Both the position numbers and the translations under genes were made by a program. Positions 1 to 7,067 of a DNA stretch of 43,086 nucleotides are shown piece after piece. Every line of letters starts with the position of its first letter. Positions within the stretch are counted from its first letter, which is position 1. The stretch spans positions 1-43,086 of the forward strand of contig SVEO01000014.1 of assembly GCA_015057275.1 (NCBI GenBank), given 5' to 3'. Source of the DNA: Lachnospiraceae bacterium. GTDB taxonomy: Bacteria > Bacillota > Clostridia > Lachnospirales > Lachnospiraceae. The notes under the pieces were generated by a model. It searched no databases. It was given only the letters and a program-made list of their open reading frames with translations, and was not told where the DNA came from.

Positions 1-44
1 TCCAACTTAAACTGTTTGGTGTGATGGGTTTTCTTGCGTGACAT
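1..44 (-). CDS. IS3-family transposase OrfA, N-terminal fragment (runs off window)
   Basis: Reading leftward from an ATG at 44-42, the codons give MSRKKTHHTKQFKL before the window ends. This matches the usual opening of IS3-family OrfA proteins, the small helix-turn-helix subunit that precedes the DDE transposase OrfB. A TAGGAGGA ribosome site lies about 7 bases upstream, and a good promoter is at 66-94. Only 14 codons are visible, so whether the element is intact cannot be judged. The family call rests on resemblance of the start peptide. Confidence 0.6.
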   Translation of the reverse strand, partial: MSRKKTHHTKQFKL

Positions 45-65
45 AATGAGATCCTCCTAAATGTT

Positions 66-94
66 ATTATAGCACGGATTGAGAGGAATGTCTC
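66..94 (-). promoter_or_regulatory. Promoter for the IS3-type OrfA
   Basis: On the minus strand a GAGACA -35 box (89-94) is followed after exactly 17 bases by TATAAT (66-71), with a TG two bases upstream of the -10 (extended -10). It points into the OrfA start at 44. Confidence 0.55.
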
Positions 95-124
95 ATTTTA
101 AATTGTGCTAATTAGATGCTAACA

Positions 125-262
125 CTATGATAATATTGGAAAGAAAATTAATGAGAGAGATAGTAACAATAGTATTATTCCTATCAAGGCCATTATCATA
201 TCCATTTTCCCAGTGTTAACTTTTCTCTTACATTCCTGTTCTACAACAATATTATTATCCAT
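125..262 (-). CDS. Small single-pass membrane protein, 45 residues, unknown function
   Basis: An ATG at 262-260 opens a 46-codon frame ending in TAG at 127-125. The product has a polar, charged first half (MDNNIVVEQECKRKVNTGKM) and then one hydrophobic stretch of about 22 residues (roughly 21-45, rich in Ile and Leu). It would be inserted with a short cytoplasmic N-terminus. A perfect AGGAGG lies at 278-273, ten bases before the ATG, and a TTGAAT-17-TATAAT promoter lies at 306-334. The promoter, ribosome site and clean membrane segment together argue that it is real. No family is recognised. Options include a toxin-like membrane peptide or a small regulatory subunit, but nothing here decides between them. 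Confidence 0.6.
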   Translation of the reverse strand: MDNNIVVEQECKRKVNTGKMDMIMALIGIILLLLSLSLIFFPILS

Positions 263-305
263 ATTCACTTTTCCTCCTGTACAAGCACGAATTTTTATAC
301 CTCAT

Positions 306-334
306 ATTATATTCGTTTTTACAAAGACATTCAA
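306..334 (-). promoter_or_regulatory. Promoter for the 45-residue membrane peptide
   Basis: On the minus strand TTGAAT (329-334), 17 bases, then TATAAT (306-311). It lies about 45 bases upstream of the peptide's start codon. Confidence 0.55.
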
Positions 335-814
335 GTAGAAGTATATAATTTACAATAAAAATATAACATTGATAAGTAGGGCAAGACTATGATAGACGAT
401 TTACCATTCTAGGAAACACTTGAAAAGTCAACAGAAAACTGATATACACTGACAAACAAGCATAATCTGTCACATTTTACCATCCACAGACGCAAGCATA
501 ATAAGGATGTATCCACAAAAACTTAAATGATTTGTTCCGGATTCTAGCCTGTAAGATATTCGATATTGTACGATATGTACCTTCCGATTCAGAACAGCCC
601 CTATAGAGTGGCTCCTGTTTACCTATGGAAAATTTAAGCGCTTACTATATAGGGTATACCGTTTAAAACATAGGATAAATAATAAGTGCTTGCACAGTAA
701 ACTGCTCCAAATTGTGCAGACATCACAAGAAGGTACACCTGTGGTAGAGAATATTAAATTTTAAGCATTACACTAACTTTTTTTAAGTGGAGTCAGTTTT
801 GTTTGTATCCACAC
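335..814. other. Gene-free stretch, no recognised feature
   Basis: This AT-rich stretch has no frame with a convincing start and ribosome site on either strand. It contains short palindromes such as TAAGCGCTTA near 636 but no tRNA-like or repeat-array structure. It may be decayed mobile DNA between the IS3 fragment and the BRO gene. Confidence 0.4.
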
Positions 815-842
815 AAAAAAGACGTTGCCTCTCGGTAACGTC
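815..842 (-). terminator. Rho-independent terminator of the BRO/DinD-like gene
   Basis: On the minus strand, arms GACGTT and AACGTC enclose a 10-base loop that can add a CC/GG pair, and six T residues follow. It starts about 19 bases past the stop codon at 861. Confidence 0.75.
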
Positions 843-860
843 TTGCTTTCTTTCGTTTAT

Positions 861-1730
861 CTACTCATTTTCACGGTAGGTCACTGCCACACCCTCAATT
901 ATCCCCGCTACTACTTCATTTAGTTGTGCTGCATTCTGTGAAGTAATAATCGGACGACCGGTGTCAGCCTCGATTGCTTTACGTGTTTCTCCCGCATAGG
1001 TCCCGCCTCGCTTTGCAATCTCGCAACTTTCGTCAAAACCATCCGGCTTATGTACTTTTGATAACTCCGTAGTCGTTGCCTCTGCAAGCATATTCAAAAC
1101 CAGCTCCAACGTACTCATGTTGTCCCGCAGATTTTCCTTTTTTAGGCCCTTCAAGCGCTTATACTGTTTCGTTGACATACCCGACCATGCCCGAGTAATT
1201 TCATCTGTCAAAATTGCATACTCGAAGCCCGGCTGAACACCCCGGTTCTGCCATTCATCCGTCAGTTCCTTGCGCACATGAATTGCCTGCAGCCGCTGAT
1301 TAATCCATTCACGGGAATATCCCTTTTTTAAATATGTTTCCAAGGCACGGTCAATGGACAACTCCGGATCAATCGTTTCCTCAATTCGCTCACGCCCAAT
1401 CTGCGCAAGCCATCGCTTAAATGGCTCGGCCTTTTGCGATGGTATGGATTGAATAATTCGCAATAACTGTTCTGTAGTCGCCACATCAGTCTTATATTGC
1501 TTACCATCCGCGGATTTCATTTTCAGTTGTACGATTTTTTCGTACAACTCAACAGCACCCTCAGCTTTCAGCTTGCGTTTTAAATCACTCCAATAACGCC
1601 GCGGATTTTCCGTACCGGTTAATACTTCACACACGTCCACAATTGAGAAGTACCATTCCTCCTGTTCGTCATTCCATGCGGTACGGATTTTTTTGTTTTC
1701 GAATAATTGAATCTCTGGATATTCGCTCAT
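861..1730 (-). CDS. BRO-N domain protein, DinD/phage-antirepressor-like
   Basis: This 289-residue protein begins with a Bro-N type module (about residues 5-110; FENKKIRTAWNDEQEEWYF, then IVDVCEVLTGTENPRRYW). Such modules bind DNA in phage antirepressors and baculovirus BRO proteins. The second half carries a stretch (about 225-275: CEIAKRGGTYAGETRKAIE then TGRPIITSQNA) typical of bacterial DinD-like, DNA-damage-inducible relatives. It is probably a cytosolic DNA-binding regulator or stress protein rather than an enzyme. The ATG follows GTGAGGAA by a few bases. It is a single-gene unit with its own promoter (1839-1867), a dyad in the leader (1805-1821) and a terminator. The fragmentary IS3 beside it suggests an accessory or phage-derived location. 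Its exact target is unknown. Confidence 0.75.
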   Translation of the reverse strand: MSEYPEIQLFENKKIRTAWNDEQEEWYFSIVDVCEVLTGTENPRRYWSDLKRKLKAEGAVELYEKIVQLKMKSADGKQYKTDVATTEQLLRIIQSIPSQKAEPFKRWLAQIGRERIEETIDPELSIDRALETYLKKGYSREWINQRLQAIHVRKELTDEWQNRGVQPGFEYAILTDEITRAWSGMSTKQYKRLKGLKKENLRDNMSTLELVLNMLAEATTTELSKVHKPDGFDESCEIAKRGGTYAGETRKAIEADTGRPIITSQNAAQLNEVVAGIIEGVAVTYRENE

Positions 1731-1804
1731 TCATTTCCTCACTTTTCTGCTTTTCAGCATTATTCTTCTGCTCCGTACCTACTCCGTCCGCATCATTTAA
1801 CACC

Positions 1805-1821
1805 TATGTCTTATCGACATA
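1805..1821. promoter_or_regulatory. Possible operator dyad in the BRO/DinD leader
   Basis: A perfect 6-bp inverted repeat TATGTC-5-GACATA lies about 10-27 bases past the expected transcription start. That is a reasonable place for self-repression by the DNA-binding product. The position supports the idea; no binding is shown. Confidence 0.3.
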
Positions 1822-1838
1822 TCTCCCTTACAAAACAA

Positions 1839-1867
1839 ATTATAGCACAGGGTTAAGTCTCTTACAA
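1839..1867 (-). promoter_or_regulatory. Promoter for the BRO/DinD-like gene
   Basis: On the minus strand TTGTAA (1862-1867), 17 bases, then TATAAT (1839-1844) with an upstream TGC (extended -10). It gives a leader of roughly 100 bases. Confidence 0.6.
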
Positions 1868-1902
1868 TCACAAAATCAAGATAACAATATGAAGTTTTCT
1901 CC

Positions 1903-2298
1903 TTATAAAAGCTCCTCCCGCAGCCGCAACACATTCTCCTCAATCCGCTTTGCCACTTCCATAAACTTCGCATCTTCCTGCCCGGTCGGGTCTTCCAAGC
2001 CCCAATTCAGATTCTTTTTGCCCGGCACATACGGACACTGTACATTGCAGCCCATCGAAATCACGATATCCGCCTCCGGAATATCCGCTATCAGCTTCGG
2101 ATACTGCTCCTTTTCCATATCAATTCCGTATTCCGATTTCATGATACGAACTGCATCCGGATTAATATGTGACTTTAACTCCGTTCCCGCCGAATAGCAT
2201 TCGCAGATGTCCGACAAATACTTTTTTCCCAATGCTTCCGCCATCTGACTGCGGCAGGAATTATGTACACACAGAAATGCAACTTTCACTTTATCCAT
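1903..2298 (-). CDS. arsC: ArsC-like arsenate reductase, low-molecular-weight phosphatase fold
   Basis: This 131-residue cytosolic protein has the phosphate-binding loop C10-VHNSC-R16 near its N-terminus, two further cysteines (C84, C88 in MGCNVQC) and the DPTG motif with the general-acid Asp103. These are the features of thioredoxin-coupled arsenate reductases, which reduce arsenate to arsenite through a cysteine relay. The C-x3-C spacing differs from the longer spacing of the S. aureus enzyme but is familiar from clostridial relatives. The ATG at 2298 shares its A with the stop codon of the DUF5714 gene (TGATG) and has AGAGGT upstream, so I prefer it to an upstream in-frame ATG. No arsenite exporter or ArsR is nearby, so a protein-phosphatase role is an alternative. 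Confidence 0.8.
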   Translation of the reverse strand: MDKVKVAFLCVHNSCRSQMAEALGKKYLSDICECYSAGTELKSHINPDAVRIMKSEYGIDMEKEQYPKLIADIPEADIVISMGCNVQCPYVPGKKNLNWGLEDPTGQEDAKFMEVAKRIEENVLRLREELL

Positions 2299-2873
2299 CA
2301 CGCACCTCTTTTCGGATAATACGGGCATCTTTCTTTTATGCACTGTGCATTCTTGGCACTAAACCCGCATGTAATGTCTTCCATTTCAAGCAAAATGCCG
2401 TACTGCTCTTTTGCATACTCTATCGCTACGGTCAGGCTGATAAAAGCATCCCTTTTGCAGCAACGCGGACCACCTGTCTCGGACATTCTCTGTAGTGCCT
2501 TGGCAGTAAATTGCATATGGTTGCCCCAGCTCGCATCGGTTGTCAGCGGGCCTGTTCCGTCGATAAATGCAAGCGCAGCTCCAACAGACGTAACCGAACC
2601 ACAGACACCCCACAAACCGCAAGTCGCGCCCGGCATCTTTTGTCCTTCGGTCACGATTCTCTCAAGACCAGCTTGTAAGTCAATCTTCCCTCCGGCATTA
2701 TAAAATGCGGTCAAAAAACATGCACCATCCAATATATGATGCTCCGGCCCGTGAATGCGGATAAAATTTTTTGTTGCAATTTTTCTGAAAATTCTAATTG
2801 GATTTTTAATATCCTTAATTGCCAGACATTCTTCTACCATTCGTCTGCATCTTTCATCCATCGAATACTCCAT
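2298..2873 (-). CDS. DUF5714-type cysteine-rich protein, unknown function
   Basis: This 191-residue soluble protein contains HGPEHH (41-46), which I associate with the DUF5714 family known from methanogens and clostridia, where it often lies beside radical-SAM proteins. It carries conserved-looking cysteines C85 and C91 (CGLWGVC), the pair CC (138-139) and a C-terminal C-x8-C-x4-C set (169, 178, 183). That suggests metal or iron-sulfur binding. The start ATG overlaps the rluF stop by one base (TAATG) and its own stop overlaps arsC (TGATG), so the three genes are translationally coupled. A redox or metal role together with ArsC is inference. The family name is from memory and needs a profile search. 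Confidence 0.6.
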   Translation of the reverse strand: MEYSMDERCRRMVEECLAIKDIKNPIRIFRKIATKNFIRIHGPEHHILDGACFLTAFYNAGGKIDLQAGLERIVTEGQKMPGATCGLWGVCGSVTSVGAALAFIDGTGPLTTDASWGNHMQFTAKALQRMSETGGPRCCKRDAFISLTVAIEYAKEQYGILLEMEDITCGFSAKNAQCIKERCPYYPKRGA

Positions 2874-3598
2874 TATTTTCTCCCCAACAGCTTATCTATT
2901 TCGTCTTTGCGCACATTACGGTATGTCCCCTCTTTCAACTTACCAAGCTCTACTGACATGATGCGGATTCTTTTTAAATCTACCACCCGGTAATCGAGTT
3001 CCTGACACATACGGCGAATTTGTCGGTTTAATCCCTGCGTCAATGTGATGCGGAACGTGCAATCACCCAACTGCTCCACCTTGCACGGCCTTGTTTTCTG
3101 CTTTAGCTCGGTCAGATAGACGCCTGCCGACATTTTTTTAATAAAATCATCCGTAATCTTTTTGTTCACGGCGACAATGTATTCCTTTTCATGATAGGTC
3201 GACGCTTTCAATATGTGGTTCACAATCGAACCATCATTGGTCATAAGAATCAAACCATGCGAATTTTTATCGAGCCGGCCTATCGGATAGATTCTCTTAT
3301 GGTAGCCGATGAAATCAACAATATTGTCGGGATTCTTGCGGTCAGTCGTACACTCGATGCCCACCGGTTTATGAAAGGCCAGCAAAATCATCTCTTCTTC
3401 CGGCGCAATCTGTTTTCCCTTCACTGCCACCCTTTGCCCTTCGAAAACGCGGTCACCTACCACAGCTTTCTTTTCGTCAATTGTCACACTTCCCGCCTCA
3501 ATCAGGCGGTCGGCCTCTCTGCGGGAGCAAAATCCGGCATCACTCAGATATTTATTTAAACGGATTCCTTCTGTATTATCTAATTTCACTTTTTGCAT
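2873..3598 (-). CDS. rluF: 23S rRNA pseudouridine synthase, RluB/RluE/RluF type
   Basis: The 241-residue protein has an N-terminal S4 RNA-binding domain (about 8-60: GIRLNKYLSDAGFCSRREAD) followed by the RsuA/RluB-type catalytic domain. The latter includes GRLDKNSHGLILMTNDG, whose Asp is the catalytic nucleophile, and GLNRQIRRM. It isomerises a uridine in 23S rRNA; the overall pattern is closest to RluF. The ATG at 3598 is chosen over an upstream in-frame ATG at 3643 because AAAGGAT lies just before it and the S4 domain then starts at the normal place. It lies 48 bases after thiD in the same orientation, so it probably rides on the thiamine transcript. Confidence 0.85.
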   Translation of the reverse strand: MQKVKLDNTEGIRLNKYLSDAGFCSRREADRLIEAGSVTIDEKKAVVGDRVFEGQRVAVKGKQIAPEEEMILLAFHKPVGIECTTDRKNPDNIVDFIGYHKRIYPIGRLDKNSHGLILMTNDGSIVNHILKASTYHEKEYIVAVNKKITDDFIKKMSAGVYLTELKQKTRPCKVEQLGDCTFRITLTQGLNRQIRRMCQELDYRVVDLKRIRIMSVELGKLKEGTYRNVRKDEIDKLLGRK

Positions 3599-3646
3599 AA
3601 AATATCCTTTCTGATCCTTTGCTCCATTGTCCTCATATCGCAAGAA

Positions 3647-4426
3647 TTATACTTTGTGCCATACAGGACCGTTGCCGTTTCCGACATCAAGTCCTGCTTC
3701 CAACGCCCTTGTAAGATATTCTTTCGCACCGACAACGGCTTCTTTTAACGGTAAGCCCTTCGCCAAGTGCGCGGCAATCGCTGACGATAAAGTGCAGCCG
3801 GTTCCGTGGGTATTGTCTGTATCAACTTTACGCCCGTAGAGCCAGTGCTTCTTGCCATTGTGGTAAAGCAAATCATTCGCACATGACACCGCGTGTCCAC
3901 CTTTTATCAGCACTGCGGCTCTCGTCATCTTACTGATGATAGCTGCCGCTTTCTCCATTTCCGCCGGAGAAGTAATGTGCATGCCTGCCAGACATTCTGC
4001 CTCCGGAATATTCGGTGTAATGATATCCGCAAGCGGGAGCAACTTTTGAATCAAAGCTTCTATTGCCTCCGGTTTAAGCAGTGCGTGTCCGCTCGTCGAA
4101 ACCATCACGGTATCTAATACTATATTATGTGGTTGATATTTTTGCAAGCCCAAAGCGATTTCTTCGATAATTTCTACATCAGATACCATACCGATTTTTA
4201 CTGCATCTGGCATCAGATCCGTAAAAACTGCATCCATCTGCGCACACACCATCGCGCGAGGAACATCGTGCACCGCACGCACACCAAGCGTATTTTGGGC
4301 AGTAATCGCAGTAATCACACTCATGCCAAATGTGTTGTTTGCTAACATCGTCTTTAAATCAGCCTGAATTCCGGCGCCGCCGCCGCTATCGGAACCGGCA
4401 ATCGTTAATACTTTCTTTTTCTCCAT
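3647..4426 (-). CDS. thiD: Hydroxymethylpyrimidine / phosphomethylpyrimidine kinase ThiD
   Basis: This is a 259-residue ribokinase-fold kinase. The N-terminal TIAGSDSGGGAGIQADLKT is the HMP-binding signature. INGGHA-like IKGGHAVSCANDLLY and the C-terminal DTDNTHGTGCTLSSAIAAHLAKG form the anion hole, with the catalytic Asp/Cys region. It phosphorylates HMP and then HMP-phosphate, giving the pyrophosphate used for thiamine. The ATG at 4426 follows AGGAGAACT and lies ten bases after the thiC stop. An alternative ATG slightly upstream would overlap thiC and lacks a ribosome site. It is regulated with thiC by the TPP riboswitch. Confidence 0.95.
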   Translation of the reverse strand: MEKKKVLTIAGSDSGGGAGIQADLKTMLANNTFGMSVITAITAQNTLGVRAVHDVPRAMVCAQMDAVFTDLMPDAVKIGMVSDVEIIEEIALGLQKYQPHNIVLDTVMVSTSGHALLKPEAIEALIQKLLPLADIITPNIPEAECLAGMHITSPAEMEKAAAIISKMTRAAVLIKGGHAVSCANDLLYHNGKKHWLYGRKVDTDNTHGTGCTLSSAIAAHLAKGLPLKEAVVGAKEYLTRALEAGLDVGNGNGPVWHKV

Positions 4427-4436
4427 AGTTCTCCTC

Positions 4437-5744
4437 TTATTCTTCAAATATATTTACAATCTCACCGTCCAAAATGCGATTCATATTCTTAACCGCACAA
4501 AAATTACCGCACATCGAACAGGTATCTTCCTTTTCCGGCTTGGATTCCTCACGGTATCTTCTAGCTTTTTCCGGGTCGATGCAAAGCTCAAACATCTTGT
4601 CCCAGTTCACTTCTTTCCGCGCCTTGCTCATCTGGTAATCCCACTCTTTGGCACCTTTGATTCCCTTGGCGACATCCGCCGCATGCGCCGCAATCTTTGA
4701 AGCAATAATTCCTTCTTTTACGTCCGCAAGTGTTGGCAGTCGAAGGTGTTCCGCCGGTGTCACATAACATAAAAACGCTGCCCCATAGGTAGCGGCAATC
4801 GTTCCGCCAATAGCTGCCGTAATATGGTCATAGCCCGGTGCCACATCCGTAACCAGTGGTCCCAAAACATAAAATGGCGCCCCATGGCAAATTGTTTTTT
4901 GAATCTTCATATTGGCTTCAATCTGGTCTAGCGGCATATGGCCCGGACCTTCCACCATGACCTGTACATCCTTTTCCCAAGCCCGCTTTGTCAGCTCACC
5001 AAGCGCAATCAATTCTTCAATCTGTGATATATCGGAAGCATCGGCAATACAGCCCGGACGGCATGCATCGCCAAGGCTCATCGTCACGTCATACTCACGG
5101 CAAATATCCAGAATCTCATCATAGTGCTCATAAAACGGATTTTCCTTGCCGGTCATTTCCATCCAAGCAAAGATAATCGAGCCGCCACGGGATACAATAT
5201 TTGTCAGTCGTTTATTATTCTTAAAACGCTGTGCTGTATTTTTATTGATGCCACAATGAATCGTCATAAAATCCACGCCGTCTTCCGCGTGCATGCGCAC
5301 GATATCAAGCCATTCCGCCGTTGTAATATCTTTCAAAGGCTTGTGATAATACACCACCGCATCATAAATCGGCACGGTACCAATCATCGCTCTGCATTCG
5401 CTTGTCAGCTTTTTTCGGAATTTTCTTGTGTCACCAAAAGAGCTTAAATCCATAATCGCTTCGGCGCCCATAGCGACTGCTGAATTCACTTTTTCCATTT
5501 CAACGTTCAAATCCTTACAGTCTCTGGACGTGCCGAGATTTACGTTAATCTTTGTCTTTAGCATTGAACCGATTCCATTTGGTTCAATACTCGTATGTCT
5601 CTTATTGCAAGGAATACATATCTGTCCTTTAGCAACATACTGCATTAGTTTTGTTGCATCCATCTGTTCTTTTTCGGCAACTGCTGCCATCTCTTTTGTG
5701 AGAATGCCTTTTCTTGCGGCATCCATCTGCGTTGTGTAGTTCAT
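4437..5744 (-). CDS. thiC: Phosphomethylpyrimidine synthase ThiC
   Basis: This 435-residue radical-SAM enzyme converts aminoimidazole ribotide to HMP-phosphate, the pyrimidine half of thiamine. It lacks the long N-terminal extension of proteobacterial ThiC, as is normal for clostridia. Core motifs include [55 protein letters not shown] and [13 protein letters not shown]. The C-terminal cluster site reads CSMCGNFC (C-x2-C-x3-C), one residue tighter than the common C-x2-C-x4-C but like other clostridial short forms. The ATG follows AAGGAGGAAAGT. It is the first gene behind the TPP riboswitch. No thiazole or thiamine-phosphate synthase genes are in this window. Confidence 0.96.
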   Translation of the reverse strand: MNYTTQMDAARKGILTKEMAAVAEKEQMDATKLMQYVAKGQICIPCNKRHTSIEPNGIGSMLKTKINVNLGTSRDCKDLNVEMEKVNSAVAMGAEAIMDLSSFGDTRKFRKKLTSECRAMIGTVPIYDAVVYYHKPLKDITTAEWLDIVRMHAEDGVDFMTIHCGINKNTAQRFKNNKRLTNIVSRGGSIIFAWMEMTGKENPFYEHYDEILDICREYDVTMSLGDACRPGCIADASDISQIEELIALGELTKRAWEKDVQVMVEGPGHMPLDQIEANMKIQKTICHGAPFYVLGPLVTDVAPGYDHITAAIGGTIAATYGAAFLCYVTPAEHLRLPTLADVKEGIIASKIAAHAADVAKGIKGAKEWDYQMSKARKEVNWDKMFELCIDPEKARRYREESKPEKEDTCSMCGNFCAVKNMNRILDGEIVNIFEE

Positions 5745-5832
5745 ACTTTCCTCCTTACCCGAAGCATTTACGCTTCTACCGGTATTTGTCGATTACTGCC
5801 GCCTGAAGAAAGAGATGCGTACACATTCTAAT

Positions 5833-5865
5833 AAAAAAGGGATACACGTATCTGCAGTGTATCCC
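5833..5865 (-). terminator. Riboswitch expression-platform terminator upstream of thiC
   Basis: On the minus strand a perfect 9-bp stem GGGATACAC / GTGTATCCC with a 9-base loop is followed by six T residues. It lies between the TPP aptamer and the thiC ribosome site, which suggests transcriptional attenuation when TPP is bound. Confidence 0.8.
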
Positions 5866-5901
5866 TAAAAATCCATATTTCCTGTGCAAAACACAGGTAT
5901 C

Positions 5902-6004
5902 ATCAGACTTCCTACGACGGCATTATCCGTATCAGGTCATGGGTCAAGGTTTCCCTAATCTCAGCCCGAAGTCGCTTTGGCGGCCACGAGCACCCCAGCT
6001 GCAT
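5902..6004 (-). promoter_or_regulatory. TPP (THI-box) riboswitch aptamer
   Basis: The minus strand shows the conserved THI-box order: GGGGTGCTCG, GGCTGAGATTAGG, ACCCATGACCTGATACGG, ATAATGCCGTCGTAGGAAG. The CTGAGA and CCTGAT...GATAATGCC..CGTAGG segments are the pyrimidine- and pyrophosphate-sensing parts of the aptamer. A promoter starts just upstream and a terminator follows, so it should switch off thiC, thiD and perhaps the downstream genes when TPP is abundant. A further CCTGTG/CACAGG hairpin lies at 5881-5897. Confidence 0.95.
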
Positions 6005-6015
6005 AACATAGGAAA

Positions 6016-6044
6016 ATTATAATGTGAATCTGAGCTTATGTCAA
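6016..6044 (-). promoter_or_regulatory. Perfect consensus promoter of the thi operon
   Basis: On the minus strand TTGACA (6039-6044), 17 bases, TATAAT (6016-6021). The expected start lies just before the TPP aptamer. Confidence 0.85.
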
Positions 6045-6055
6045 GTGAGCATTTC

Positions 6056-7066
6056 TTAAATATATTTCAAACTTCCTTTCCCGTTTTCCGACACAACTTC
6101 CGCCTTCGCCCCGTTTATCATCGAAAACTGCGGTCCTTTATGACCGATGTCCATATCAAAAATTACCGGCACATTTAAGTCACCAAGAATGCTCATCACA
6201 GCACTCTGATACGAGGTACCCGAAAAACTTTCGTACATACACGGTCTGCCAAAGAGGAAGCCGGACGCATGCGCAAACCAGCCAAGCTCCTTTAACTGCC
6301 ACAGTTTCATAATGAGCTCTTCACTAAATGCGTGGAAGCTCTCTAAATACCACAAAATCCCGTCCTCTTTGTATTTCTCAATAAATTCCAGTGTGCCATC
6401 ATATTTTGTGCCGCAGATAAAGCCAAGCACATCGAGACAACCACCGATTAAGCGGCCGGAAACGCTAATCTTTTCTTCGCCGCGTCCGTTTACCCAACAT
6501 ACCGGCTTATCCTCATGAAATCCTTCCAGTCCTGTTTCTCGGTCATAAAATCCATCTTCATAATATGAGAAGCTATTTTGCTGTGGATTTTTACCTTCCA
6601 ACAAATGCAACCCATTAGATACGGCCTCATGCCACAGCTTCATACCGAAATCACCAAAATGAAATCCGTAGACTGTCGCGATATCGAGCTTTGTCGTGAT
6701 GTAGTACAATAAGCTCGTATTGTCCGAATAGCCCTGCACCCACTTCGGATTCTTTATTAGTACTTTGAAATCACAGTGCGGCAACATTTCCACGAGGAAG
6801 TCGCCGCCTTTGGCTGAGATAATCGCACGAATGCTATTATCAGCAAAAAGTCCGTTCAAATCCTTTCCACGTGTCACTCCATCACTGCTACGCCCTTTGC
6901 CATCGTCACAAAATACATGTTCGGCAATCGTAACCGGATAACCTTCCGCCGCAAGCTGCTCTTTGGCATTTTCAAATCTTACGATATCTAACGGCTTTGT
7001 CACGCCGGCGGACGGTGCTACCACGCCGATACCATCCCCTTTTTCTAACCATTTCGGAAAAATCAT
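6056..7066 (-). CDS. LD-carboxypeptidase, S66 (LdcA/MccF-like) family
   Basis: This 336-residue S66-family serine peptidase contains GDGIGVVAPSAG at the N-terminus, a KGG turn (86-88) and the nucleophile motif GYSDNTSLLYY with Ser114. The Glu/His of the triad are expected in the C-terminal half, where SGRLIGGCLDVL and DMDIGHKGPQFSMINGA match the family. Members remove the terminal D-Ala from murein tetrapeptides, or cleave the peptide antibiotic microcin C (MccF branch). The length, the spacing and the lack of a signal peptide fit a cytosolic enzyme. The ATG at 7066 starts one base after the addA stop codon, which indicates translational coupling. Upstream in-frame ATGs would lie inside addA. 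The LdcA versus MccF role cannot be told from sequence. Confidence 0.85.
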   Translation of the reverse strand: MIFPKWLEKGDGIGVVAPSAGVTKPLDIVRFENAKEQLAAEGYPVTIAEHVFCDDGKGRSSDGVTRGKDLNGLFADNSIRAIISAKGGDFLVEMLPHCDFKVLIKNPKWVQGYSDNTSLLYYITTKLDIATVYGFHFGDFGMKLWHEAVSNGLHLLEGKNPQQNSFSYYEDGFYDRETGLEGFHEDKPVCWVNGRGEEKISVSGRLIGGCLDVLGFICGTKYDGTLEFIEKYKEDGILWYLESFHAFSEELIMKLWQLKELGWFAHASGFLFGRPCMYESFSGTSYQSAVMSILGDLNVPVIFDMDIGHKGPQFSMINGAKAEVVSENGKGSLKYI

Positions 7067-7067
7067 C

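Noticed and set aside
600-720. Possible small RNA or decayed gene around TAAGCGCTTA
   Set aside because: No promoter, terminator or consistent frame could be assigned.
1643-2495. Plus-strand frames opposite the BRO, arsC and DUF5714 genes
   Set aside because: They are antisense to well-supported genes, have no ribosome sites and are Ser/Phe/His-rich, as expected of shadows.
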